Shown here: one piece after another, positions 21,877 through 30,548 of the stretch
Layout: the number at the start of each line of letters is the position of its first letter
Numbering within the stretch: the first letter of the stretch is position 1
Assembly: GCA_030834415.1 (NCBI GenBank)
Contig: JAURFH010000011.1
Coordinates: forward strand, 1 to 38,464
Reading direction: 5' to 3'
Length of the DNA stretch: 38,464 nt
Source of the DNA: Verrucomicrobiota bacterium
GTDB taxonomy: Bacteria; Verrucomicrobiota; Verrucomicrobiia; Limisphaerales; JAEYXS01
Position numbers and translations under genes: made by a program
The notes under the pieces: generated by a model
Told to the model about the DNA's origin: nothing
The model's input: only the letters and a program-made list of their open reading frames with translations
The model's database searches: none

Positions 21877-23036
21877 GCCGCATCACGGAGCATGTCAATG
21901 CCGCAGGTTGTCCGTGCGACCTCTCCATATTCGGAGTGCATCACAATCAGCTTCATGTCCCTGCCTGACAACCACCCGCCGCCCGTTGCGTATGCGTCAT
22001 TCGCCGCGAGTGTGCGGACCTGTTCAACGATGCACCCGTTGAACTCCTGCCTGCTGTCGTGGTGGTGATGGCCGCGAAAGAAATACCGATGTTTGGTGAT
22101 GCCCCAATCTTCGGGCCTTTCTGTCGCCATAATGCCCGGAAGGTCGCGGTCCTTGGTTCTGTCGCCATGGACGAAACCCATCAGCGTTTTGCCGTGTCGG
22201 ATGTAATGCCGAAGGGTTGGCGCGTCGTGGACTTTCACGCGGGGTTCGTTCTCATAGACGTTCGCCAGAAGAACGCCCATAGCCATGCCAAGCACGGGGT
22301 CGTGGTTGCCGACCACCGGAACGAAGTGAACCATCTCGTGGTGCGATAACGCCGTGTGGATGCACTGCCGCACCGCTGAAACGCCGATCCGCATGACCCG
22401 TTGCAAACGGGTGTCCACGTCCAGAACGTGGCCGTGTCCGGGCGTCATTCCCGCCATGTTGTCGGCGTGGAAGAAATCGCCAAGGTTGGCAATCACGCAC
22501 TGCCTGGACGACGGCGCTTGAGATACGAGGTAATCAACTGCTCCGCAAAGATCGCGGCGGGCAATGTCAACGTCGAAGTCATCGCCGGATTCCTCCGCCC
22601 ACGCGTACATCCCGAAATGTGGATCGCCCCATGGAATGACGGTCATCAGGTCGTCGTTGTAGGACTTGTCTTTGGCGGGTCGGGGCTTCAGCTTCGGCAG
22701 GGCCTTCGCGGATTCCTTGACGGCATCCAGCGCCATTTCAAGCAGACGTTCACGGTCGGCGGTGGTCTTGACCCATTCCGCCTTAACCTCGCCGTCTGGC
22801 CCGTAAAGGGTCGAACGTCCCTTGATGATGTAGCCGTCAGGCACGGAACCATCCACGTCCGCTCTGCCCACCACACCGCGAGCGGCGCGAAGGCGATTGC
22901 GGTACGTCTCGCGGGGGAGGCCCAAAGCATCTGCCGCAGCCGCCTTATTCCCTTGCGGGCATTCCGGTGTCTTGGTCGCCTCGAATGCCTCTAACGCTTC
23001 CTGCTTTTCAGCATCACTTAGGCCAGGGTTTGCCAC
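21873..23036 (-). CDS. Metallophosphoesterase with N-terminal helix-turn-helix
   Basis: A 387-residue calcineurin-like phosphoesterase. An N-terminal helix-turn-helix is visible at about 28-52 (QGNKAAAADALGLPRETYRN). The catalytic domain shows GDPH (137-140), LGDFFHAD (185-192), VGNHD (242-246), VHGD (289-292) and RGHHHHD (321-327), the full set of metal ligands for two divalent ions. Such phage enzymes hydrolyse phosphodiesters, maybe in DNA or nucleotides. It lies between tail genes and lysis genes, transcribed late. Linkage of DNA-binding part and nuclease-like part suggests DNA as target (inference). Confidence 0.88.
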   Translation of the reverse strand: MANPGLSDAEKQEALEAFEATKTPECPQGNKAAAADALGLPRETYRNRLRAARGVVGRADVDGSVPDGYIIKGRSTLYGPDGEVKAEWVKTTADRERLLEMALDAVKESAKALPKLKPRPAKDKSYNDDLMTVIPWGDPHFGMYAWAEESGDDFDVDIARRDLCGAVDYLVSQAPSSRQCVIANLGDFFHADNMAGMTPGHGHVLDVDTRLQRVMRIGVSAVRQCIHTALSHHEMVHFVPVVGNHDPVLGMAMGVLLANVYENEPRVKVHDAPTLRHYIRHGKTLMGFVHGDRTKDRDLPGIMATERPEDWGITKHRYFFRGHHHHDSRQEFNGCIVEQVRTLAANDAYATGGGWLSGRDMKLIVMHSEYGEVARTTCGIDMLRDAA

Positions 23037-23048
23037 GGGCGGGCCTTC

Positions 23049-23282
23049 CTATTGCTTATCCAGCAACCAGATAATTAGCGAAAATTGCGCCGAAACAATT
23101 GCCAGAATGCCATAAATCATCCACCGACGCAAGGCGGTAACATCCTCGCGTAGCCCGCGCATTTCCTTCCGCGCCTCACTCCACCGCTCGCCGCAACGGT
23201 CCTCATGGCTGTCGATCTTGAGTTCTGCCCGCGATGCAATTTCACGCGCACCGTGGTCAATCACTTGATTCGGAAAGCTCAC
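23049..23282 (-). CDS. Coiled-coil protein with C-terminal membrane anchor
   Basis: GTG 23282 overlaps the preceding stop (GTGA), giving 77 residues. The first 50 are charged and helical (IASRAELKIDSHEDRCGERW, KEMRGLREDVTALRR), then one transmembrane segment (WMIYGILAIVSAQFSLIIWL) and LDKQ. The layout resembles XhlA-like proteins that accompany phage holins. Close to the lysis cassette but separated by the phosphoesterase. Possible second holin or holin partner; not proven. Confidence 0.7.
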   Translation of the reverse strand: MSFPNQVIDHGAREIASRAELKIDSHEDRCGERWSEARKEMRGLREDVTALRRWMIYGILAIVSAQFSLIIWLLDKQ

Positions 23283-23551
23283 GCGCCCTGCTCCTGCTTC
23301 GGCGCTTCCATCGACCGGGACGCGCACCATTGGCCGTCTTCGTTGTCGAAGAACACCACGAAATCCGTTGACGCAATCGCGGAACGGAAAACGACAACGT
23401 AATGCTCTTCGCCGATGTTGTCGGTGAAGGTCGTTTCATCCTCCACGTAGCTTTCCGGGTACGCTGAAAGCATGGTATCCACCACGTCCTGCGGCGTTTC
23501 ACATGACGCGGAAGCCATGAAAAGTGCGCCGATTGCGGCAATTGCGTTCAT
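23279..23551 (-). CDS. Small secreted or lipoprotein-like protein
   Basis: ATG 23551 is preceded by AAAGGAAA; the longer upstream frame is not used. The 90 residues start with a short leader (MNAIAAIGALFMASASC) that ends in a possible lipobox cysteine. The rest is an acidic small domain (DVVDTMLSAYPESYVEDETT, EEHYVVVFRSAIASTDFVVF, DNEDGQWCASRSM). The leader lacks a lysine-rich start, so export is less certain than for the other signal-peptide proteins. No family recognised. Confidence 0.65.
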   Translation of the reverse strand: MNAIAAIGALFMASASCETPQDVVDTMLSAYPESYVEDETTFTDNIGEEHYVVVFRSAIASTDFVVFFDNEDGQWCASRSMEAPKQEQGA

Positions 23552-23656
23552 TATTTTTCCTTTCGCCAATTTCGGCACGCGATCCGGTTTTGCATTTCCT
23601 TGGGTTAAGTGGCTCCGTTGCAGGCCGCAAGAAGGACAACCAGCACAATCCACGTA

Positions 23657-24658
23657 TCAGCGATCGCCAAAGCAGATGACATTGACTGCATCGGGGTTAG
23701 TGTCCGTGCCGCCCGCGTTGACGGTCTTGATCTGCAATTGGCCCGCCGTGATGCCCGACACACGGGCCACGTTGAAGTTTGCATCCTGAAGCGTGATTGT
23801 GCAGGTGTATTGTGCGTTAGTAAAATTCACGTCCCATTCCACGGTGAAGTCGCCCGTGCTGTCGTAGGTGACCGAAGCGACATTCTGGCCCGTCACGGTG
23901 CCGATAGCGGAACCTGATACTGCGAAGCGGACGAAAGCCTTGGCCGCGTATGGGGAACGAACGACCTGATCCGCAGTCACCGTGCGAAGAGCGGTTTGCG
24001 CTTCCATCTCCGCCGCCGTCGCGTTTTCCTGAACACCGGAAATCGTCGTGGAGGCCACGGGAAGGGCTTCCCACGCCACGTCCGTTCCATCGGAGCCAAG
24101 AAACAGGTCAGAGCCACCAACAGGGAGTCGTGCGGCGTCGGCGCTTGAGTCACCGTAGATCAAATCCCCCCGAGCAATGATGATATCGGCGGGGGACGAG
24201 GTGTTGACCGTGGGCGAAAGAAGCTGGAAGTTCGTTCCATCGTAAACGACTTCGACCTTCATTCCGGCCTCTATGTCGCCAGCAGCAAGGTCCGCGTCGT
24301 TCTCTTTCTTGATGGTAACGGCACCAAGACTGTCCACGTTCAGGGTCACGGTGCCATCGTTGTCCGTATGCGCGTCGAAGCACATTTTCAAGCCATCGTA
24401 ATAGCTGGACAGCGTTCGGGTCGCTGATAGCGTCCAGACCGACGAAGACCCGGCAGAGGCAATGACACAGGACTCATCGCCTGACCACCGCGCCACGATG
24501 CCCTCAAGCGCCCGTGCGCCATCGTTCACGGCGGCTGGACTCATGTTCTCAGGGAAGCGGTCGGTATTGGATGCGTCAACAGCGTCGAGGCTGTCAATTT
24601 CGGCTGCGATGGCAGGAACAGCCAGCAGCGCCACCATCGCGATGATGTAGCGTTTCAT
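23657..24658 (-). CDS. Fibre-like structural protein with a Sec signal peptide
   Basis: ATG 24658 (MKRYIIAMVALLAVPAIAAE) with GAGG upstream gives 333 residues. Residues 1-22 are a clear signal peptide. Mature start EIDSLDAVDASNTDRFPENM, then SPAAVNDGARALEGIVARW, is the typical N-terminal motif of phage tail fibres that attach to the tail. A strand-rich body (TVTLNVDSLGAVTIKKENDA, MKVEVVYDGTNFQLLSP) follows, and a C-terminal beta domain (YTCTITLQDANFNVARVSGI). Fibres normally have no signal peptide, so this is odd. Eight bases from the preceding stop. Confidence 0.8.
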   Translation of the reverse strand: MKRYIIAMVALLAVPAIAAEIDSLDAVDASNTDRFPENMSPAAVNDGARALEGIVARWSGDESCVIASAGSSSVWTLSATRTLSSYYDGLKMCFDAHTDNDGTVTLNVDSLGAVTIKKENDADLAAGDIEAGMKVEVVYDGTNFQLLSPTVNTSSPADIIIARGDLIYGDSSADAARLPVGGSDLFLGSDGTDVAWEALPVASTTISGVQENATAAEMEAQTALRTVTADQVVRSPYAAKAFVRFAVSGSAIGTVTGQNVASVTYDSTGDFTVEWDVNFTNAQYTCTITLQDANFNVARVSGITAGQLQIKTVNAGGTDTNPDAVNVICFGDR

Positions 24659-24666
24659 GGGAAACC

Positions 24667-26832
24667 TCAATTTGTAGAAAGAAGGCCGCTCAGGGGCGGT
24701 GCTTGTTCAACGGGTGGGGCGCTTAAAAGGCCACGGTTCATGTTCGCAGAAGGGCGCTGCAACAGGGGCTGCACTGCCGAAGGCGGAGCAGATTGCGCTG
24801 CGGCGGGCGCAGGATTGACAGGCTGACTAGCTTGGATAAGTTGGTAAATTTCATCTGCAATGGTCGGCTCTGCTTCTGCAACCGTATAAAGACGACCAAT
24901 CCAGGATGCCGCCTCATCAATCGCGCCGCGCCCGCGAGCCATTGCCAGGTTCCCGGAACCCAGCGGAACGTCAGCAAGCCATCGAACAAAGCGGGGGTTT
25001 GTCAGCAGTTTTGCAGCGGCGCGGGGTGCAATCAAGGAACCAACAAGCGCATAGCCTGCATCCCTTGGGTCGCCTGTCAGGCTCATGGCTGAACCAGAGA
25101 AAAGCAGCGCGGAAATCAGCGTTCGCGTGGTTCCAGATGTGTTTCTCAAAAGGTCAAGGTTTCGCTCAGAACCAAGAACCTTGGCAAGATTGTCCAACTC
25201 TGATTTCAGGTCGCCATATCGTGTGCCGGAAAAGACCGCGTTCTTGGCCGCGTCGGACATCTTCCGCCAGTTCGTGAGAAACGTGGAGGGGCTGAAATCG
25301 TCGGCGCTTGCGCCAGGATTTGCGCCACCCATATCCTCAAGAAGCCCAAGGACATAAACGTCCCAAGACTCTTCCGGCATTGACGATCTGATCTGGAACA
25401 GCGACGAGATGTCTTCAGATGCCCTCCCGCTTGTTGCCAACCTCTTAACCCTGCCGAACACAGATTCGCCCGACGCGCCATCTTTTAGGATGTTAGATAG
25501 TGCGCCCTCAATTCTGGACATTCCTACGTTGTAAAAGTCGTTGGCTTGGCGGAATGCGGTTACAGCATCCGGCCCAGCAGCTTCCGCAGCGGCCTCAAGG
25601 TCGCGAGACAGTGCGGCATAGATGGAATTTAATTCTGCCCGTTTAGCGCCATTAGTCATAATGGAAGGCGTTGCTAGTTCCTGGCCGATGAAAGACCGCA
25701 GCTCCTTCGCCTGCGCCCATGTGAGAGTCCCGCCCGCTTCCTCAATCGCTTTGGCAAATTTAGCCATGGTCGGGTCGGTTAGCGCCGCACCCAAAGCGGG
25801 CGCGGGGTTGGCCGGGTCTGAGAACACATTCGCCCTAGATGAAAGGGCTTCTGCGGTATTCGTCATCTGCAATATGGGATTGTCAGGCAGGGCGCTATCA
25901 AGTGCGCCGTATAATTCATCAGCCCTGACGGTGAAGTCGGAAACAAAGTCACGGCCACCCTGCTGCAATGCCTCACCTGCGCCAACCCGTCCGGGCCGAA
26001 GCCCAACGGAAGATGCTGTTGGGACGTTGCCGCCGATCCTTTCAACTGCGGATTCGATTTCAGCAAGGCGTGTCAATCGGGCCTCTTCAATCACACCCAT
26101 TCCGCCAGGGACATTAGCAAGTCCCTGTTCCAGGGCCTGAAGTGTTTTGTTCCCCGTCACCGCTCCAGCGGAGTTGGGTGTCACGCCCGCCCGGTCGTAA
26201 CCTCGCAGGGCGTTTAGTATGTTGTCGCCAAATGCGGTATTTTGCAGCCCCGCAGCGGCTCTGCGAAGTGCCGTTATCCCGGCTTGCCCAAGACCCTCAC
26301 CGACAGTCCCACCAAGCACGTCAACGCCACCCTGCAAGACCTTTTCACTAGTGCCTCGTGTGTCTACTGTGCCAAGCAACGGCCCTGCCAAGAAGTCATA
26401 AAGGTTTCCACCGATACCTGTGCCAACCCCCGCGCCAAGGACCCCCCCAAATGTCGGCCCGACAGGCCCGGAAACAGCAGCAGATGGCGCTGCCAGTATA
26501 GCCCCACCAGCGGCACCTATACCACCACCGACCATCTCGGCAGTTTCGCGTCCGACGCTCGCAAGGTCGCCCGCAATGTCAAACCCTTCGGGATTGTAAA
26601 GTGTTAAACGACCTGTGTTGCCGTTGAAGAACATGAAATTTTCATCACCGAACGGCTGTGCGTCAGGGTAGAATTTCCGAAGCGTTGCAAGACGGTCTTC
26701 GGGCGTGTGTGCCGACCCAACAGCCTGCCGAACACCAGCGGGCGCACCCGTGGTTTTGTCCATGATACTTTCAAGGTCAATCTGAACATCTTGAGTGCCG
26801 AGATTGCCGAGTTCAGTGATTATTTCAGCCAT
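24667..26832 (-). CDS. Large internal virion / ejection-type protein
   Basis: A 721-residue protein. After a polar start there is a glycine/alanine-rich hydrophobic stretch at about 95-165 (VGGGIGAAGGAILAAPSAAV, FGGVLGAGVGTGIGGNLYDF) that could insert into or cross the cell envelope. The remainder is helical (residues 250-620), with PAAPAQ-like disordered tail ending PPLSGLLSTN. Location after two other structural genes and the membrane-active segment fit an ejected internal protein that helps DNA enter the cell. No family named. Confidence 0.7.
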   Translation of the reverse strand: MAEIITELGNLGTQDVQIDLESIMDKTTGAPAGVRQAVGSAHTPEDRLATLRKFYPDAQPFGDENFMFFNGNTGRLTLYNPEGFDIAGDLASVGRETAEMVGGGIGAAGGAILAAPSAAVSGPVGPTFGGVLGAGVGTGIGGNLYDFLAGPLLGTVDTRGTSEKVLQGGVDVLGGTVGEGLGQAGITALRRAAAGLQNTAFGDNILNALRGYDRAGVTPNSAGAVTGNKTLQALEQGLANVPGGMGVIEEARLTRLAEIESAVERIGGNVPTASSVGLRPGRVGAGEALQQGGRDFVSDFTVRADELYGALDSALPDNPILQMTNTAEALSSRANVFSDPANPAPALGAALTDPTMAKFAKAIEEAGGTLTWAQAKELRSFIGQELATPSIMTNGAKRAELNSIYAALSRDLEAAAEAAGPDAVTAFRQANDFYNVGMSRIEGALSNILKDGASGESVFGRVKRLATSGRASEDISSLFQIRSSMPEESWDVYVLGLLEDMGGANPGASADDFSPSTFLTNWRKMSDAAKNAVFSGTRYGDLKSELDNLAKVLGSERNLDLLRNTSGTTRTLISALLFSGSAMSLTGDPRDAGYALVGSLIAPRAAAKLLTNPRFVRWLADVPLGSGNLAMARGRGAIDEAASWIGRLYTVAEAEPTIADEIYQLIQASQPVNPAPAAAQSAPPSAVQPLLQRPSANMNRGLLSAPPVEQAPPLSGLLSTN

Positions 26833-28072
26833 CGTTATTCACCGAAAATGAAGTGCCATCGGGGCGGACGTAGATGGGGTAGCCTTCAGATGTAAAAGTT
26901 CCAGTAAATGTGCCATCAGGCCGCGTGGGCGGCGGGTCTGATTGCCCGCTGTCAGGTGACGGAGTTCCTTGGTTTGGAGTATACGAAAAGTCTATTGTGA
27001 CTTTGCTGGGGTCCAGACCATAGGATTCTGCTAGTTTATTGTAGTTGTCCGTTAATTGCTGATAACTCTGGGCGTAGCCTTCATACATTCCCATTGCCTG
27101 CGAAGTGAAATCCTGCCTTTGCTCTGGCGTCAGCGTCAAACCATTAACCAGTTGATTATACAGGTTCATCACACCTTCAGGAACGCCGCGAGCGTTTCTG
27201 ACGGTTGCGGCCTCACCCTCGCGAACCGTTGATCCGGGGTCGATCATTTTCATGTATGCAAACACGAGAGAAATATCACCCGCTGGCGTGCCTGCGACAC
27301 CCGCCTGCTCGACCTTTCTCAACGCCTGGGTCACGTCAATGTAATCAGCGGAGAATTTGGTGTATTCATCGCGCAGCTTCTTTTCATCATCGAACCCCTC
27401 CAAGGGGTCGGGTTCAGGGGGAGGAACAGTGGGGAACACAGGCTCGCCCGCATTAGGACCATCAACCCAACGCAGAACGCCGTTCAAGTCTTCCTCATAT
27501 GTCGGTGTGGTGCCTCTCGGCATGGTCACATCGCGCAAATAAGCGTTATATTCAGGCGTCCCAGGCACAAGGCCAAGCGCAAGCGCGTTGTTTTGCGCGG
27601 AAGTCGGAGTAAGCACACTCTCCGGGCCCTCTGCGATAAGTTCCCCGTTGGCGTCAACAAGGATTTCGCCCGTGCCGAGTGTGACCGGATCGTTTGCGCC
27701 TGGGAACATCTGTTCACCCAAGATGCTCGCCCCGACTTCGGGCGGAACCATGCCGAGGAACGAAGCCTGTTCTGGGGAGAGCAGACCGCCGCCGCCACTT
27801 GCAAGGTACTCCTGCAATGCGGCTTCACGTTCCTGTTGCTTCTGGTATTCTTCCATCTGCATCTGCTGGTCAAGCGACTGCTGCATCATGGGGCCAGCTT
27901 GAGCCAATCCCTGCGCCATGATCCGGCCATATTGACCGGGATCGGTCGAGGGAGCGCCCGCCGCCATCATCGTTCCGCCCAGCAGCCCAAGGGACTGTAT
28001 TCCCGCGTTCATTCGCATGTCTTCCGAATACGGGGAGTTCGTCGGACGATTCAAAAAGTCAAGGATGCCCAT
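26825..28072 (-). CDS. Internal virion/structural protein
   Basis: ATG 28072 (MGILDFLNRPTNSPYSEDMR) overlaps the preceding stop; 415 residues. Helical, with a Q/M-rich coiled coil near 70-90 (QQSLDQQMQMEEYQKQQERE), a loop-rich middle, a helical domain (KLRDEYTKFSADYIDVTQAL) and a proline-rich C-terminus ending GTSFSVNNDG. The arrangement with the neighbouring proteins resembles the ejection-protein group of short-tailed phages. Function inferred from position and composition. Confidence 0.65.
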   Translation of the reverse strand: MGILDFLNRPTNSPYSEDMRMNAGIQSLGLLGGTMMAAGAPSTDPGQYGRIMAQGLAQAGPMMQQSLDQQMQMEEYQKQQEREAALQEYLASGGGGLLSPEQASFLGMVPPEVGASILGEQMFPGANDPVTLGTGEILVDANGELIAEGPESVLTPTSAQNNALALGLVPGTPEYNAYLRDVTMPRGTTPTYEEDLNGVLRWVDGPNAGEPVFPTVPPPEPDPLEGFDDEKKLRDEYTKFSADYIDVTQALRKVEQAGVAGTPAGDISLVFAYMKMIDPGSTVREGEAATVRNARGVPEGVMNLYNQLVNGLTLTPEQRQDFTSQAMGMYEGYAQSYQQLTDNYNKLAESYGLDPSKVTIDFSYTPNQGTPSPDSGQSDPPPTRPDGTFTGTFTSEGYPIYVRPDGTSFSVNNDG

Positions 28073-28076
28073 TGTT

Positions 28077-28910
28077 TTACCCAATCAATCCGCCAAGAAG
28101 ACCAACGCCCGCGCCGATGCCTGCGCCCCACGGGCCGGGGGCTATCATTGCGCCCGTTGCCGCGCCCGATAATGCACCGCCAAGACCCATGGCAAGGCCG
28201 TTGCTGTAAAGCGGCTGGTTGACTGCGCCTGTCGTGGTGCCACCATAGTTCCCTCCGATCCTGGCGAGGTAATCATTCAGGAGCATGTCAGGCAGGGTCT
28301 CTTGATAGTTGAACCGCGCAATATCGGAGTCCAACACGCGCTGTGCCTGACTCTGACGCGCCGCGCCGACGTTCCCAAGCTGGGCCATGTCGAAGTAATC
28401 ATTCGCCGCGAGTTGGGGTGCAAGCTGTGCCGCGCCCATCTGTCGATTGCGCTCGTTCTCGTAGTTCGAGAAGGCATAGGGTGAAATCGCATCACCAATG
28501 CCACGACCAAGGCTTTCAGCATATCCCGCAGAAGGCCCACGGTTGCCCGCATTGTAGATCGAATCCACCCGCTGGCGCACGTCACCCGATACGGTGTCAA
28601 CAAGGCCCTGAAACGCGGGGTTGCCCTGATTGAGATAGTTGCCCTGCAACGTATCAAGCACGGTGTTCTGTGCCGCAAAGTTCAACGGGCTTCCCATCAG
28701 CGCCCGGTTTTCTGTGGCGTTTAGCGCCATTTCGGTCTGTGGCGCAAACGGCGTTACCGTGGCTTCGGGGAAATAGCTTGGCCCGCCGCTGTTGTAACGG
28801 TTCTGGGCTTCGCTGAAAATGTCCCGCAAATAGGGCTGCTGAACCGACCACGGCTCCGCTACCTGCGTCTGCGTGGTCTGCTGCGTTCCACTCTGTCCAC
28901 CGCCACTCAT
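28077..28910 (-). CDS. Internal virion / tail-associated protein
   Basis: A 277-residue protein with a polar T/Q-rich start, then EPWSVQQPYLRDIFSEAQNR, YNSGGPSYFPEATVTPFAPQ and TEMALNATENRAL, a pattern shared by podovirus structural proteins near the ejection genes. The C-terminus is a glycine-rich hydrophobic stretch (LAMGLGGALSGAATGAMIAP, GIGAGVGLLGGLIG) that could associate with membranes. TGATG overlap with the gene before. Confidence 0.7.
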   Translation of the reverse strand: MSGGGQSGTQQTTQTQVAEPWSVQQPYLRDIFSEAQNRYNSGGPSYFPEATVTPFAPQTEMALNATENRALMGSPLNFAAQNTVLDTLQGNYLNQGNPAFQGLVDTVSGDVRQRVDSIYNAGNRGPSAGYAESLGRGIGDAISPYAFSNYENERNRQMGAAQLAPQLAANDYFDMAQLGNVGAARQSQAQRVLDSDIARFNYQETLPDMLLNDYLARIGGNYGGTTTGAVNQPLYSNGLAMGLGGALSGAATGAMIAPGPWGAGIGAGVGLLGGLIG

Positions 28911-29314
28911 CAGACGCGCCCTCCACCGCCGAAGCCGCCACCAGAACCGCCGCCACCACGATTCACGCCGGGGCCGGGACCACCGGGGCTGCGACCACGA
29001 TTGACGCCGGGGCCAAGGCCTGCGGGGCCGCGTCCTGGTGCGCGGTTACCCATTCCGGGGCCACCCCTGCCGCCGCCGAAGTTCGGACGACCTGCACCGC
29101 CAAACGGTCCGCCAAGCAGGCCGGTTGCCCAATTCGGAACCTGCGTCATGGGCGGCTGGACCGGAGCAACGAGGTTTCCGCGTGGCTGAAACTGGTTCAG
29201 GATGCGCGGCTGAATTGGTGCGCTCTGGTTTGCAAACATGCCGGAGCGCGAGTTGGGTCCGGTGAGGAACCGCGCCGCGCCAAAGTTCAATGGATTTCCG
29301 AAGATGGAGTACAT
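28910..29314 (-). CDS. Gly/Pro/Arg-rich low-complexity structural protein
   Basis: ATG 29314 (MYSIFGNPLNFGAARFLTGP) with AAGGAAGG upstream gives 134 residues. The second half is nearly pure glycine, proline, arginine and asparagine with a repeated GPGVNRG unit, encoded by matching DNA repeats (about 28960-28977 and 28998-29016). Probably disordered. Overlaps the previous gene by 28 bases. Function unknown; similar flexible proteins occur in virions. Confidence 0.65.
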   Translation of the reverse strand: MYSIFGNPLNFGAARFLTGPNSRSGMFANQSAPIQPRILNQFQPRGNLVAPVQPPMTQVPNWATGLLGGPFGGAGRPNFGGGRGGPGMGNRAPGRGPAGLGPGVNRGRSPGGPGPGVNRGGGGSGGGFGGGGRV

Positions 29315-29691
29315 GATAGCGCCTTCCTTAAATGCACTTGGCATTGGTGATAGTCTGGGAGAACACGAAGCCATCCCTTGCGGCCCATGACTTCGATTGC
29401 ATCGCAACCTTGCCAAATGGCCCATTCTTCAACAAGCGGCAGATGCTCTTTCAGGTCTTCCAAATCGCCGCCTGCCGCCGCAATCAGGCATGTCGTGCGC
29501 CGGGGGTATTGAATCAGCGTGGTTACGGCCACGGACTTTTCCGTTGCCCATAACTGCATCGCCCCGGACCTGACGGCCTCGAAAATATCTACTAGTTCGT
29601 ATTCCCCGTTTCCGTAGGACAAGGCATCCTCAAGCATGGACGCCACTTCCGGCCAGACTATCGGAACCATCTCAGACGGTACACCGATCAC
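29287..29691 (-). CDS. Conserved podovirus protein (GNAT-like candidate)
   Basis: GTG 29691 overlaps the preceding stop (GTGA); 134 residues. The order WPEVASMLEDALSYGNGEYE, LVDIFEAVRSGAMQLWATEK, VTTLIQYPRRTTCLIAAAGG, then EEWAIWQGCDAIEVMGRKGW matches small proteins common in short-tailed phages. The strand-helix pattern is acetyltransferase-like, but no acetyl-CoA loop can be confirmed by eye. Unknown role in the late operon. Confidence 0.75.
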   Translation of the reverse strand: MIGVPSEMVPIVWPEVASMLEDALSYGNGEYELVDIFEAVRSGAMQLWATEKSVAVTTLIQYPRRTTCLIAAAGGDLEDLKEHLPLVEEWAIWQGCDAIEVMGRKGWLRVLPDYHQCQVHLRKALSCTPSSEIH

Positions 29692-30548
29692 GACACCACC
29701 GCGCGATCAGTGACACGCCGCCAGTTTGTCCCATCCGAAAACGCAGGCACCGCGCCGCCCGCCTCGTCGGTGACGTAAACGAGGCTCGCATTGTGGCTTC
29801 CCGCAGCCGGAAGGCTCGTCTTGGCATAACTTACCAAACCCAAAGGACCAACGACCTGCACGGACCCGTCCGCGTCCACTTGCAGGAGGTCCGTCCCGTT
29901 CCCCGCCCCCACGGTTCCGGCAACCCACCGCCGCAGAACGAAGCGGTCGTTGAGGCCGTCGAACCCGGCGAACCACGAAGGATCGCCGCTCACATCCGCC
30001 CCAGAGAAGTCAAGAAACAGGTTCTTCAACAACCCCGTCAGTTCGACCGTGGGCGTTGTCACGTTGTCAGTGTAGTGGGTCACGCGCCCATAAGGCAGAA
30101 ACCCGTTGCCGTCCATCTCCATGCCGCTCTGGACAACGATATTGCCGTTTTCCGTGACAACGGCGCGGAGTTCCCATCCGTCGGCGTTCGAATAACCGTT
30201 CAGGGGTTGGCTTGCATCGGCCCGCGCACGCCAGAAACAGATGCCCTTGGCCCCTCCGATTTCTTCTTCGCCGGGGATGACGTTCTTTGATCTAACGTCG
30301 ATCCACCATGCAATTCTGGTTGTATCCAGCCGAGAAAACGCCGTGGTTTGATTCGCGATCTGGTCGTCATACGTTGCGTTAATCAGGATTCCGAAATCGC
30401 CCTTGTGGTCGATGATTTGGAATATCTGCGGGCTGACCTGCGAGAGCCAACTTGCGATGATCCTGATCCACTCCGTAAGGTCGGCGTATTCAAGCGGGAT
30501 GGCCTGCGGGCCTACCTGCTCAAACCCTGCGCGGGGGGAGTCTACCAT
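29688..30548 (-). CDS. Tail/fibre-type virion protein
   Basis: A 286-residue beta-rich protein. N-terminal helices (EYADLTEWIRIIASWLSQVS) could anchor it to the tail; strands fill 50-230. The end, PLGLVSYAKTSLPAAGSHNA followed by SLVYVTDEAGGAVPAFSDGT and NWRRVTDRAV, is a C-terminal motif widely found in phage tail and fibre proteins. Coupled to the hub-like gene by TAATG. Confidence 0.75.
   Translation of the reverse strand: MVDSPRAGFEQVGPQAIPLEYADLTEWIRIIASWLSQVSPQIFQIIDHKGDFGILINATYDDQIANQTTAFSRLDTTRIAWWIDVRSKNVIPGEEEIGGAKGICFWRARADASQPLNGYSNADGWELRAVVTENGNIVVQSGMEMDGNGFLPYGRVTHYTDNVTTPTVELTGLLKNLFLDFSGADVSGDPSWFAGFDGLNDRFVLRRWVAGTVGAGNGTDLLQVDADGSVQVVGPLGLVSYAKTSLPAAGSHNASLVYVTDEAGGAVPAFSDGTNWRRVTDRAVVS

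Noticed and set aside
21728-21928. A 66-codon minus-strand frame between phosphoesterase and DUF6378-like gene
   Set aside because: The GTG-start frame 21718-21876 in a different register has more protein-like sequence and exact coupling.
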